A stretch of 30,103 nucleotides of DNA from Zoogloeaceae bacterium (GTDB taxonomy: Bacteria > Pseudomonadota > Gammaproteobacteria > Burkholderiales > Rhodocyclaceae), in contig JAIRLE010000186.1 of the NCBI GenBank assembly GCA_031259605.1, positions 1-30,103 on the forward strand, given 5' to 3'. A program made the position numbers and the translations under genes. Each line of letters starts with the position of its first letter. Position 1 is the stretch's first letter. Below the pieces are notes generated by a model. That model was not told the origin of the DNA. It saw only the letters and a program-made list of their open reading frames with translations, and did not search any database. Below are positions 22,394 to 30,033 of the stretch, piece by piece.

Positions 22394-23827
22394 CTAGCAA
22401 CCGGCGGGATAGTATATCGACTTCGAGAGTCGGCCATTCACGGGCAAATACCAGACGCCTTCCCGCTTCAGGAGAACAAAGCCGTCGCCGCAGTTATGCG
22501 CGTCTTCAAACCATTCTTCATCCAACTGCCCGCGCTCGAGATCAAAAACACGATACCTGTTCTTGTCGTCGCGCCGCGTCTTGAGCACCAGCAGATTGCC
22601 GCGGCTTTTGGCAAAGAACGCGCCGGGCGCTTCCCCTTCTTCCCGCACGGTGAATTCTGGTTCTGCGCCGGATTTTGTTTTTTGCACAACAAAAATCCGG
22701 GTTTTATCGGCATGACGCGCAAACAGCCTGCCGCCATCGAAATTCGGGCAATTGTGCCCGTAATCCAGGGGAAGCGGCTGGTCGATGACGGGGAAAAGCC
22801 CGTCCTCCGGGCGCGCCGCGTACAAGCGGCAAGTCATGCTTTCGTAATTGTACAGCGCCAGCAAGTCGCCCGTTTCCCTGGCGTGTTGCTTCCTGTATTC
22901 GTGGAATTCCGGCAAGGAAAGCGGCGCGCCCGTCGAATCATATACCTGATGGCGCAGCATCGTTTCGTAGGGACCGTTCTGTATTTTGATTCCGGGCGGC
23001 AGCGGCGTTTCGGTGACTTCCAGCGTATAGAACAGCGTATAGAAAAACTCATGTTCATAGTCGTTGAGCGCGATGTGCCCCATGCTTTTATCCGAAAACG
23101 GCAGCACCTCGCGCAAGTTCCGAATATTCAGGGGCGCGAAAAGCCACCCGTTTTCCTTGCGCAGCATGACCATTCGATAAGCCGCCCCCCATGACCCGCC
23201 GTCCGCCTCGCCGTCATACCAGCGGGGGGCGCGGCGCACAAGACGCCCGCCTTGAAAATGCAGATAGGTATATTTTTCCAGACCATCATCCTTCCGCGTG
23301 ATGCGCGCGATCACCGTTCCATCATCCATCAGCGGTTTATTCGCTTCATCCGACGACGGCTCGAAAACAAGCGCGTCGAATTCATCGGGAATGACGCGTT
23401 TGCCGCGACTGTCCAGCAAGACATTGACGCCGTCTCGCCAGGCGACAAAACCAAGGCGATGCTCTTGCGGCAGCGTCATGACGGGTTCGCCTATTTTGTC
23501 CCGGATATATTCGCCGTCTTCATCGGCGAGATAATCGATCTCCTTGCGGAGCGAGTCCAGCAATACCGGCGTGATGCGCGCATAGCGGTTTTCCGGGATG
23601 TTTTCCGTTTTTTTCAGCCGATACCGATGCTGCGGGCATTGCCCCTTTTCCGTCGGCATGGCCTGCGCGTGAATCGACCAGATCTCATTGCCGCGCGCAT
23701 GATGGGAAAGCAGCGAGACGTCGAACGGCGGTTCGCCGCAATTATCCGCAAACGCATTCGCGGCAACGCACAACGTCATGCCGATCACGCATCTTTTCAG
23801 CAGACGCGGGGTGATGAAATGGCGCAT
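22394..23827 (-). CDS. Secreted protein of unknown function, WG-repeat-like segments
   Basis: I do not recognise this 477-residue protein. A signal peptide is clear: MRHFITPRLLKR, a hydrophobic stretch CVIGMTLCVAANAFA, then likely cleavage before DN. The mature part is rich in aromatic residues and beta-prone, with short strand-turn-strand units such as VLLDSRGKRVIPDEFDALVF that recall WG/KWG repeats or a beta-propeller. It ends IYYPAGC. Periplasmic location is likely; it has Cys pairs but no lipobox. The ATG at 23827 has GGAG 8 nt upstream; an in-frame TTG at 23839 is unlikely. It lies between thiG (1 bp away) and trmB (abutting), which are commonly neighbours in betaproteobacteria, so it looks like an inserted cargo gene that kept the reading order. 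Confidence 0.75.
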   Translation of the reverse strand: MRHFITPRLLKRCVIGMTLCVAANAFADNCGEPPFDVSLLSHHARGNEIWSIHAQAMPTEKGQCPQHRYRLKKTENIPENRYARITPVLLDSLRKEIDYLADEDGEYIRDKIGEPVMTLPQEHRLGFVAWRDGVNVLLDSRGKRVIPDEFDALVFEPSSDEANKPLMDDGTVIARITRKDDGLEKYTYLHFQGGRLVRRAPRWYDGEADGGSWGAAYRMVMLRKENGWLFAPLNIRNLREVLPFSDKSMGHIALNDYEHEFFYTLFYTLEVTETPLPPGIKIQNGPYETMLRHQVYDSTGAPLSLPEFHEYRKQHARETGDLLALYNYESMTCRLYAARPEDGLFPVIDQPLPLDYGHNCPNFDGGRLFARHADKTRIFVVQKTKSGAEPEFTVREEGEAPGAFFAKSRGNLLVLKTRRDDKNRYRVFDLERGQLDEEWFEDAHNCGDGFVLLKREGVWYLPVNGRLSKSIYYPAGC

Positions 23828-23828
23828 G

Positions 23829-24611
23829 TCATGCTCCAATCAGGCCGGTTGCGGGCGAAGACGGATCGGCGCGATAGAATTTTTTCGGCATCCGTCCGGC
23901 CAGATAGGCTTCGCGTCCGGCCTGCACGGCTTTTTTCATCGCCGAGGCCATCAACACGGGGTCTTGCGCGAGAGCAACCGCGGAATTCATCAGTACGCCG
24001 TCGCAGCCCAGTTCCATCGCCAATGTGGCATCAGAGGCCGTGCCCACGCCCGCGTCCACCAGCACTGGAATTTTGGCGTTCCTGATAATCAGCGAAAGAT
24101 TCCAGGGATTGACAATGCCCATGCCGGAACCAATCAGCGAGGCCAGCGGCATGATGGCGGCGCAGCCCATGTCTTCCAGCATTCTCGCCTGTATGGGATC
24201 GTCGGCGCAGTAGACCATGACCTGAAAACCGTCCTTTATCAGGATTTCCGCCGCTTTCAGCGTTTCCGGCATGTTGGGAAACAGGTTGTCCGCGTCGCCC
24301 AGCACTTCCAGCTTGACCAGCGTCTGGCCGTCGAGCAGTTCGCGCGCCAGGCGCAGGGTGCGTACCGCTTCCTTGGCGCTGTAGCAGCCTGCCGTGTTGG
24401 GAAGGATGACGTAGCGGACAGGATCGATGAATTCCAGCAGATTCGGCTGTTTCGGGTCTTGCCCGATATTGGTGCGGCGAATGGCGACGGTGACGATCTG
24501 CGCGCCGGACGCCTCGATGGCGGCGCGGGTAGCGGCAAAATCCCGGTACTTGCCGGTGCCGATCAAGAGACGGGAATAGTAGCCGTGTCCGGCGATGACC
24601 AGTTGATCCAT
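23829..24611 (-). CDS. thiG: Thiazole synthase ThiG
   Basis: The 260-residue TIM-barrel enzyme forms the thiazole phosphate ring of thiamine from 1-deoxyxylulose 5-phosphate, dehydroglycine and ThiS-thiocarboxylate. Diagnostic segments are SRLLIGTGKYRDFAATRAAI and EASGAQIVTVAIRRTNIGQD, then LPNTAGCYSAKEAVRTLRLA, VKLEVLGDADNLFPNMPETL (with the Schiff-base Lys), PLASLIGSGMGI and PVLVDAGVGTASDATLAMEL with GCDGVLMNSAVALAQDP. The ATG at 24611 has AGGA 8 nt upstream, overlapping the thiS stop (10-bp gap). The upstream in-frame extension is the shadow of thiS. Confidence 0.97.
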   Translation of the reverse strand: MDQLVIAGHGYYSRLLIGTGKYRDFAATRAAIEASGAQIVTVAIRRTNIGQDPKQPNLLEFIDPVRYVILPNTAGCYSAKEAVRTLRLARELLDGQTLVKLEVLGDADNLFPNMPETLKAAEILIKDGFQVMVYCADDPIQARMLEDMGCAAIMPLASLIGSGMGIVNPWNLSLIIRNAKIPVLVDAGVGTASDATLAMELGCDGVLMNSAVALAQDPVLMASAMKKAVQAGREAYLAGRMPKKFYRADPSSPATGLIGA

Positions 24612-24621
24612 GGAAAAAATC

Positions 24622-24828
24622 CTAGCCGCCGCCCACGGCCACGACAATCTCCAGCGCGTCGCCGGAAGACAGGGGCGTTGCCGCGTAGCGGCTCCTGGGC
24701 ACGATGCCGCCATTTTTTTCCACGGCGACGCGCTTGTCCGCATAGCCCAGATGCGCCATCAGATCAGAGAGCGTTGCGAGCGTATCAGGAAATGAACGGC
24801 GTTCGCCATTGAGCGTGAGTTCCGGCAT
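24622..24828 (-). CDS. thiS: Sulfur carrier protein ThiS
   Basis: The 68-residue ubiquitin-fold protein ends in the required Gly-Gly (VVAVGGG) whose C-terminus is adenylated and thiocarboxylated to deliver sulfur to ThiG. Internal segments PELTLNGERRSF, LMAHLGYADKRVAVEKNGGI and LSSGDALEIV fit the family. The ATG at 24828 gives the usual 65-70 residues; an in-frame ATG 15 codons upstream is less likely. The 121-bp space to divergent mnmG should hold both promoters; a TAAAAT at 24891-24896 is a possible rightward -10. I see no TPP riboswitch. Confidence 0.95.
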   Translation of the reverse strand: MPELTLNGERRSFPDTLATLSDLMAHLGYADKRVAVEKNGGIVPRSRYAATPLSSGDALEIVVAVGGG

Positions 24829-24949
24829 GGGCGAAGAAAAACAGGAAAAAGGACAAGGATTGAAGTTTAGCACCGGCGCCGCGCTTGGCGTAAAATCCCC
24901 CGGTTTTTCACGCTAGGAACCTGGCCGGTTTTCCTGATTCCCGATCCCG

Positions 24950-26857
24950 ATGCTTTCCACTCCTTTCGATGTCATTGTCGTTGGCGGCGGCCATGCCGGA
25001 ACCGAAGCCGCGCTGGCGGCGGCGCGGATGGGGGCGCGCACCCTGTTGTTGACGCACAACCTGGAGACGCTGGGGGCGATGAGTTGCAATCCCTCCATCG
25101 GCGGCATTGGCAAGGGGCATCTGGTCAAGGAGGTGGATGCGCTGGGCGGGGCAATGGCGGCGGCGGCGGATGTGGCGGGCATACAGTTTCGCATCCTCAA
25201 TCATTCCAAGGGCGCGGCGGTGCGGGCAACGCGCGCGCAGACCGACCGCGCGCTCTACAAACAGGCGATACGCGCGCGGCTGGAAGGTCAACCCAATCTT
25301 TCCCTGTTCGCGCTGGCCTGCGACGACCTGATAGTGGAAGGCGGCCGGGCGGCGGGCGTCGTCACGCAAATGGGGATACGGCTCATGGCGGACAGCGTGG
25401 TGTTGACGACCGGCACTTTCTTGAACGGCTTGATTCATGTCGGAATGCGGCATTATCCGGCGGGGCGCATGGGCGATCCGGCCAGTCACGCGCTGGCGGC
25501 GCGCCTGAAGGAACTCGGCTTGCCGCAGGGGCGCCTGAAGACCGGAACGCCGCCGCGCCTCGACGGCAACAGCATTGATTTTTCCGTGATGGCGCGCCAG
25601 GATTCGGATACGCCGTTGCCGGTGTTTTCCTTTCTTGGACGCGCCGAACAGCATCCCGAACAGCGCCCCTGCTGGATCACCGAGACCAACGTCCAGACGC
25701 ATGACCTCATCCGCGCCAACCTGGATCGCTCGCCGCTCTACGCGGGCGTAATCGAAGGCGTCGGGCCGCGTTATTGTCCGTCCATCGAGGACAAGATTCA
25801 CCGCTTCGCCGGACGCGACAGTCATCAGGTGTTCCTGGAACCGGAAGGGCTGGATACGCGCACGGTTTACCCAAACGGAATTTCCACCAGCCTGCCTTTT
25901 GACGTGCAACTGGCGCTGGTGCGCTCCATCGGGGGACTGGAAGCCTGCCACATCCTGCGTCCCGGCTATGCCATCGAGTACGATTACTACGACCCGCGCG
26001 CCCTGAAGCCAACGCTGGAAACCAGGGACATCGCCGGGCTTTTCTTCGCCGGGCAGATCAACGGCACCACCGGCTATGAGGAAGCGGCGGCACAGGGTTT
26101 GCTGGCGGGCGCAAATGCCGCCTTGCAGGCCACAAAGCGCGCGCCGTGGATACCGCGCCGCAATGAAGCCTATCTGGGCGTACTGGTCGATGACCTGCTG
26201 ACCCGCGGCGTCTCCGAACCCTACCGCATGTTTACCAGCCATGCCGAATACCGGCTGCAACTCAGAGAGGACAACGCCGACTTGCGCCTCACGGAGCAGG
26301 GGCGGAAACTGGGGCTGGTCGATGACCTCCGTTGGGCGGCTTTCGCGAAAAAGCGCGACGCCGTCGAAGGCGAGTGCGAACGCCTGAAATCCACCTGGGT
26401 CAATCCCGCCATCCTGCCGCCGGAGGCGGCGCGGCGAGTGCTGGGCAGGGCCATCGAGCGGGAGTATTCGCTTTTCAGTCTCCTGCGCCGTCCGGAAGTC
26501 GATTACGCCACGCTCATGACCCTGCCCGGCGCGGCGCCTGAAAGCGGCGCGGAAATTGCCGATCCGCTCGTCATCGAGCAAATCGACATCCAGGCCAAAT
26601 ATCAGGGTTACATCGACCGGCAAAAGGAAGAAATCGCCCGCGCCGCCGTCTACGAACAACTGGCGATTCCCGAACATCTGGATTTCGGGACGGTGCCGGG
26701 ACTCTCCCGCGAGGCGCGGCAAAAGCTGAAGGAGTTTCACCCGCGGAGCATCGGCCAGGCCAGCCGCATCCAAGGCATCACCCCAGCGGCCATTTCGCTC
26801 TTGCTGATCGCCTTGAAGCGGCTGGGCGGCGAATGCCGGGATATTTCGGAGACGTGA
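24950..26857 (+). CDS. mnmG: tRNA uridine-5-carboxymethylaminomethyl modification enzyme MnmG (GidA)
   Basis: The 635-residue FAD protein, with MnmE, installs cmnm5 at wobble U34 of tRNA. The N-terminal dinucleotide fold reads FDVIVVGGGHAGTEAALAAA. It continues with the conserved Cys motif MSCNPSIGGIGKGHLVKEVD and ALGGAMAAAADVAGIQFRIL with NHSKGAAVRATRAQTDRALY. Later come TGTFLNGLIHVG, KTGTPPRLDG, EGVGPRYCPSIEDKIHRFAG, FFAGQINGTTGYEEAAAQGL and the C-terminal helical MnmE-binding part (EYRLQLREDNADLRLTEQGR to QASRIQGITPAAISLLLIAL). Its length matches the family (about 630). It heads the mnmG-rsmG-parA-parB series that marks origin-proximal regions in many bacteria. Confidence 0.97.
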   Translation: MLSTPFDVIVVGGGHAGTEAALAAARMGARTLLLTHNLETLGAMSCNPSIGGIGKGHLVKEVDALGGAMAAAADVAGIQFRILNHSKGAAVRATRAQTDRALYKQAIRARLEGQPNLSLFALACDDLIVEGGRAAGVVTQMGIRLMADSVVLTTGTFLNGLIHVGMRHYPAGRMGDPASHALAARLKELGLPQGRLKTGTPPRLDGNSIDFSVMARQDSDTPLPVFSFLGRAEQHPEQRPCWITETNVQTHDLIRANLDRSPLYAGVIEGVGPRYCPSIEDKIHRFAGRDSHQVFLEPEGLDTRTVYPNGISTSLPFDVQLALVRSIGGLEACHILRPGYAIEYDYYDPRALKPTLETRDIAGLFFAGQINGTTGYEEAAAQGLLAGANAALQATKRAPWIPRRNEAYLGVLVDDLLTRGVSEPYRMFTSHAEYRLQLREDNADLRLTEQGRKLGLVDDLRWAAFAKKRDAVEGECERLKSTWVNPAILPPEAARRVLGRAIEREYSLFSLLRRPEVDYATLMTLPGAAPESGAEIADPLVIEQIDIQAKYQGYIDRQKEEIARAAVYEQLAIPEHLDFGTVPGLSREARQKLKEFHPRSIGQASRIQGITPAAISLLLIALKRLGGECRDISET

Positions 26858-26861
26858 CGGC

Positions 26862-26981
26862 GTGGCGCGCTTCCTCCACATCACGGACGAAAAATATGAA
26901 ATCAACCCGCGCCACTGCTCCCCGGAAGCCCCGCGGCAACTGGAAGAATACAGGTCATGGCTTGCAGACGACGGCTGACGC
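26862..26981 (+). CDS. Candidate small ORF between mnmG and rsmG
   Basis: A GTG-initiated frame of 39 codons encodes VARFLHITDEKYEINPRHCS and then PEAPRQLEEYRSWLADDG before TGA. GGAG lies 10 nt upstream, just before the mnmG stop. Its composition looks more protein-like than the basic, low-information N-terminal extension of rsmG that covers the same bases in another frame. If it is real, rsmG would start near its end. I recognise no family; it could also be a non-coding remnant. Confidence 0.3.
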
Positions 26982-27615
26982 CCTCCATGGCCTTGCAACG
27001 CTGCAAAACGGCATCGCCGCTCTGGGGCTGGCGCTGCCTGAAGGCGCAGCGGAAAAACTTCTGGCCTATCGCGATCTGCTCATGAAGTGGAATCGCGCCT
27101 ACAATCTCACGGCGGCAAAAACACCGGAGGAAATCGTCACGCATCACCTGCTCGATTCGCTGGCCATCCTGCCCTGGGTGGATGCCGAAGGCCTGAATGC
27201 CGCCATGCTCGATGTCGGCAGCGGCGGCGGGCTGCCTGGTCTGGTGATTGCCGTCGCCCGCCCGGATTTGCCGGTAACGCTGGTGGATGCCGTGCGGAAA
27301 AAAGCCGTTTTTCTGCGGCAGGCAGTCATTGAGCTGGGACTGATGAACGTTACGTCCCGACATGGACGGGTGGAATCGCTGGATGGCCGTCATGCCGTCA
27401 TCACTTCCCGCGCCTTTGCCGAACTCGCGGATTTTGTTGCCCTGACCCGGCATCTGCTGGCGCCCGGCGGTCATTGGCTGGCGATGAAGGGAAAAAAGCC
27501 CGACGCCGAACTTGCCGCCCTGCCCGCGTGGATTCAGGTGAGCGGCATTTGGCCGCTCGCGGTGCCGGGATTGGATGCAAAACGGCATCTGGTGATGTTG
27601 CGAATCAGGGAATGA
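26896..27615 (+). CDS. rsmG: 16S rRNA (guanine527-N7)-methyltransferase
   Basis: The methyltransferase makes m7G527 in 16S rRNA using SAM. Diagnostic segments are LLAYRDLLMKWNRAYNLTAA, then HHLLDSLAILPWV, the SAM motif MLDVGSGGGLPGLVIAVARP, LVDAVRKKAVFLRQAVIELG, VITSRAFAELADFVALTRHL, WLAMKGKKPDAEL and LDAKRHLVMLRIRE. Family members are about 207-215 residues and homology begins near 26986. The start is uncertain. The ATG at 26896 gives 239 residues, with a basic tail that looks spurious. TTG at 26962, with AGG 7 nt upstream, gives 217, a better family fit. A start at 26833 would overlap mnmG. The 249-bp gap to parA contains an interspersed repeat. Confidence 0.93.
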   Translation: MKSTRATAPRKPRGNWKNTGHGLQTTADALHGLATLQNGIAALGLALPEGAAEKLLAYRDLLMKWNRAYNLTAAKTPEEIVTHHLLDSLAILPWVDAEGLNAAMLDVGSGGGLPGLVIAVARPDLPVTLVDAVRKKAVFLRQAVIELGLMNVTSRHGRVESLDGRHAVITSRAFAELADFVALTRHLLAPGGHWLAMKGKKPDAELAALPAWIQVSGIWPLAVPGLDAKRHLVMLRIRE

Positions 27616-27711
27616 CGCCTTCCTGTCCGTGGCGGCTCCAGTGTTTTTTGCCGCCTTTATTCCGTTCCTGTATCCTGCGGAAAATTTGAGCAAAGGCAAA
27701 GCAAAGAAATT

Positions 27712-27866
27712 AGCGGCAGCCCTGAAGGGCTGCCGGTCAAACTCCATTGGGAGGGGGGTTCTCTCCCCTCGAAAATGGCTACGGTTGGAACCCCGGCCTC
27801 GGCCGGGGTCTCGACTTTCGCGCCTTTCTTACGGGAGGGGTTTCAAACCGGAGTTAGTTTTACGAT
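27712..27866 (+). repeat. Interspersed repeat family B, copy in front of parA
   Basis: This structured element begins with a perfect 9-bp hairpin CGGCAGCCC-TGAA-GGGCTGCCG, followed by TCAAACTCCATTGG. A GGAGGGGGGTTCTCTCCCCT hairpin comes next, then CCCCGGCC-TC-GGCCGGGG. It ends GGGTTTCAAACCGGAGTTAG then TTTTACGAT. It matches 9966-10078 in reverse complement and parts of 10100-10161 directly. Its last bases are the first bases of the parA ATG, and its CGGAG provides the only ribosome-binding-like sequence, 11 nt before that ATG. No T-run follows any hairpin, so it is not an obvious terminator. Confidence 0.7.
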
Positions 27867-28632
27867 GAACATCATCGCCATCACCAATCAGAAGGGCGGC
27901 GTCGGCAAGACAACGACGGCGGTCAATCTGGCGGCCAGTCTGGCGCACCTGGGCCAACGGGTGCTGCTCGTCGATCTCGATCCGCAGGGTAACGCCACCA
28001 CGGGCGCGGGCATTTTCAAGAAAGAGGCGCTGCCCACGGTCTATCAGATGCTTCTGGGGCAGGCCATCCTCGCGCAGGTTTGCCTTTCGACCCAGTTCGG
28101 CTTTGACATCCTGCCCGCCAATCGCGAACTGGCTGGCGCCGAAGTGGAACTGGTGGAACTGGAACGGCGCGAATACCGCCTTGCCAACGCCCTGAAGAAC
28201 GCGCCTTACGATTTCGTGCTCATCGATTGTCCGCCCGCGCTGAATCTGCTCACCTTGAATGGCCTCGTCGCCGCCGCCGCCGTGTTGATCCCCATGCAAT
28301 GCGAATACTACGCGCTGGAAGGGCTTTCCGATCTGGTCGATACCCTGAAGAAAGTGCGCGCGCATCTCAATCCGCCGCTGGTCATCGAGGGTCTGCTGCG
28401 CACCATGTACAACCCGCAGAGCACGCTTACCCGGCAGGTTTCCGACGAGCTGGAACGGCATTTCCCCAGCAAGGTATACCGCACCATCGTGCCGCGCAAT
28501 GTGCGGCTGGCGGAAGCGCCTTCCTATGGCAAGCCGGTGCTGGCCTTCGACAAGAATTCCAGAGGCGCGCTCGCCTATCTGGAACTGGCCGGGGAAATGC
28601 TGGATCGTTTGCAAAATGAGGTCACATCATGA
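27865..28632 (+). CDS. parA: Chromosome segregation ATPase ParA (Soj)
   Basis: The 255-residue ATPase moves ParB-parS complexes along the nucleoid. The deviant Walker A is ITNQKGGVGKTTTAVNLAAS; Walker A' is VLLVDLDPQGNATTGAG; Walker B is DFVLIDCPPALNLLTLNGL. PMQCEYYALEGLSDLVDTL and RNVRLAEAPSYGKPVLAFDK are typical of chromosomal Soj proteins. There is no N-terminal DNA-binding extension, as expected for type Ib or chromosomal ParA. The ATG at 27865 fits the family N-terminus (MNIIAITNQKGG); GGAG is 11 nt upstream, inside a family B repeat. The stop overlaps the parB start (ATGA, 28629-28632). Confidence 0.97.
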   Translation: MNIIAITNQKGGVGKTTTAVNLAASLAHLGQRVLLVDLDPQGNATTGAGIFKKEALPTVYQMLLGQAILAQVCLSTQFGFDILPANRELAGAEVELVELERREYRLANALKNAPYDFVLIDCPPALNLLTLNGLVAAAAVLIPMQCEYYALEGLSDLVDTLKKVRAHLNPPLVIEGLLRTMYNPQSTLTRQVSDELERHFPSKVYRTIVPRNVRLAEAPSYGKPVLAFDKNSRGALAYLELAGEMLDRLQNEVTS

Positions 28633-29474
28633 AAAAAAGAGGATTGGGACGCGGCCTGGACGCCCTGCTTTCCGGCGGCAATGAAAACCGCCCGGACGAA
28701 CGGCGGCAACTGCCGACCGACCGTCTGCGTCCCGGCAAATACCAGCCGCGCAGCCGCATGGATGAAACGTCGCTCATGGAACTTGCGGCTTCCATCGAAG
28801 CGCAGGGCATCGTGCAGCCGATACTGGTGCGTCCCATCGACGCGACGCCGGGCGCGGAACGCTACGAGATCGTCGCGGGCGAACGCCGCTGGCGGGCAGC
28901 GCAAAAGGCGGGGCTTGCCGAAGTGCCGGTATTGGTGCGAACAATTGCCGACGAACAGGCAATGGCGATCGCCCTGATTGAAAACATCCAGCGCGAAAAC
29001 CTGAATCCGCTGGAAGAAGCCCAGGGCTTGCAGCGCCTGGTCGACGAATTTCATCTGACGCACCAGGAAGCCGCCGACGCCGTGGGACGCTCGCGCCCGG
29101 CGGCCTCCAACCTGTTGCGTCTTTTGCAGCTATGCGCGCCGGTACAGGAGATGTTGCTGGACAACAAGCTGGACATGGGTCATGCCCGCGCCCTCTTGTC
29201 GCTGCCCGCCGCCGGGCAGGCGCAACTGGCGCAGCACATCGCGCAAAAGCGTCTTTCCGTGCGCGAGGCGGAACGTCTGGCGCAGCGTTACCTGAACCCG
29301 CCCAAACAGCGGCAACCGGACCGCGACCTGCTGCGTTTGGAAGAGACGCTCTCCGATATCCTGGGCGCGCCCGTCGTCATTCGCGCCGATAAAAAGGGCG
29401 CGGGCAGAATCAGCATCGCCTTTGCCAATCTCGACCAATTGGAAGGACTGCTGGAACGCTTCCGGGAAGCGTGA
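28629..29474 (+). CDS. parB: Chromosome segregation protein ParB (Spo0J)
   Basis: The 281-residue CTP-dependent DNA clamp loads at parS and stimulates ParA. The N-terminal ParA-activating peptide is KKRGLGRGLDALLSG. The CTP-binding domain has KYQPRSRMD, SIEAQGIVQPILVRP, the arginine patch AGERRWRAAQKAGL and ENIQRENLNPLEEAQGLQRL. The helix-turn-helix (about 140-190) includes THQEAADAVGRSRPAASNLL, and DMGHARALLSLP follows. The C-terminal dimerisation region ends LEGLLERFREA. GAGGT lies 6 nt before the ATG, and the start overlaps the parA stop, so the two are coupled. Two parS-like sites lie at 14035 and 15558. Confidence 0.97.
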   Translation: MKKRGLGRGLDALLSGGNENRPDERRQLPTDRLRPGKYQPRSRMDETSLMELAASIEAQGIVQPILVRPIDATPGAERYEIVAGERRWRAAQKAGLAEVPVLVRTIADEQAMAIALIENIQRENLNPLEEAQGLQRLVDEFHLTHQEAADAVGRSRPAASNLLRLLQLCAPVQEMLLDNKLDMGHARALLSLPAAGQAQLAQHIAQKRLSVREAERLAQRYLNPPKQRQPDRDLLRLEETLSDILGAPVVIRADKKGAGRISIAFANLDQLEGLLERFREA

Positions 29475-29617
29475 CCGTGTGCCCGAATCGAATCATGCGC
29501 GCGGCGGCGGGAATCCAGGGCATTCGACGAATGCTCGCTACCCCCCGAAGGATGCAGTTACTCATGAGTCGGCAATTCAGAAAACACGCGGATCAAATCC
29601 ATCGTCAAAAACGTGCG

Positions 29618-29678
29618 TAGCGAAGCAATCCAGAAAACCGCATGAATTGCTCCGTCGCTTCGCTTCTCGCAATGACGA
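29618..29678. repeat. Interspersed repeat family A, copy 2
   Basis: GTAGCGAAGCAATCCAGAAA, then about 14 nt later AATTGC, and GTCGCTTCGCTTCTCGCAAT then GACGA: the two halves (GCGAAGCAATCCAG / GAATTGCTCCGTCGCTTCGC and TCGCAATGACG) form an imperfect inverted repeat of the same CGTCATTGCGA...GCAATCC type as 8238-8362. Confidence 0.55.
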
Positions 29679-29814
29679 GATCCGGGGCTGTTTGCGTTAA
29701 GCATATGCATGCGCCGATCGGAAAAGGGGAACCCACGGCTTGTGACCGTGGAGGAAAGATGCCGGCACAATCGGCGTGCCGCGAACAGGTGCAATCAAGG
29801 AAGCTCTGATTTAT

Positions 29815-29850
29815 CGTCATTGCGAGGGGCTTCGCCCCGTGGCAATCCAG
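29815..29850. repeat. Interspersed repeat family A, copy 3
   Basis: CGTCATTGCGAGGGGCTTCG then CCCCGTGGCAATCCAG is a half-unit with its own hairpin (GGGGC-TTC-GCCCC). It closely matches 8238-8273, apart from an 'attctcc'/'attgcga' difference. The region 29475-30033 contains this copy, copy 2 and two unexplained hairpins (about 29733-29750 and 29896-29956), and no gene that I can support. Confidence 0.6.
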
Positions 29851-29895
29851 ACGGCCTTTCCGCTTGTCTTGCAGATGCAGAGGACCGAGGACTGA

Positions 29896-29956
29896 TGACA
29901 GAAGACAGCGATTCATGCGGGCTTGATGCGCCCGGCAACTGATCTGTCCTCTGTCA
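29896..29956. other. Long imperfect hairpin upstream of the last gene
   Basis: TGACAGAAGACAG (29896-29908) pairs with CTGTCCTCTGTCA (29944-29956) over 13 bp with one G-U pair in RNA. Inside the 35-nt loop a smaller stem (CGGGC / GCCCG) is possible. There is no T-run, so it is not a standard terminator. It may be a repeat or a leader structure. Confidence 0.35.
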
Positions 29957-30033
29957 CAGGTTCCGCAAAAATCATCGCCGGGCGGCATAATGGCGGCTGT
30001 CAGTTGTTTGAAATTCAACTCAAGGAGATCGTC

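Noticed and set aside
24908..26998. A 696-codon open frame on the minus strand
   Set aside because: It is the antisense shadow of mnmG; the composition is Arg/Gln/His-rich and no family motif is visible.
29711..29775. A tRNA-like fold with a 7-nt loop CTTGTGA on a CCACGG stem
   Set aside because: There is no T-arm with GTTCGA-type loop, the D-arm is poor and the spacing is wrong, so I do not call a tRNA. The AAAAGGGGAA piece also recalled cobalamin riboswitches, but the B12-box is missing.
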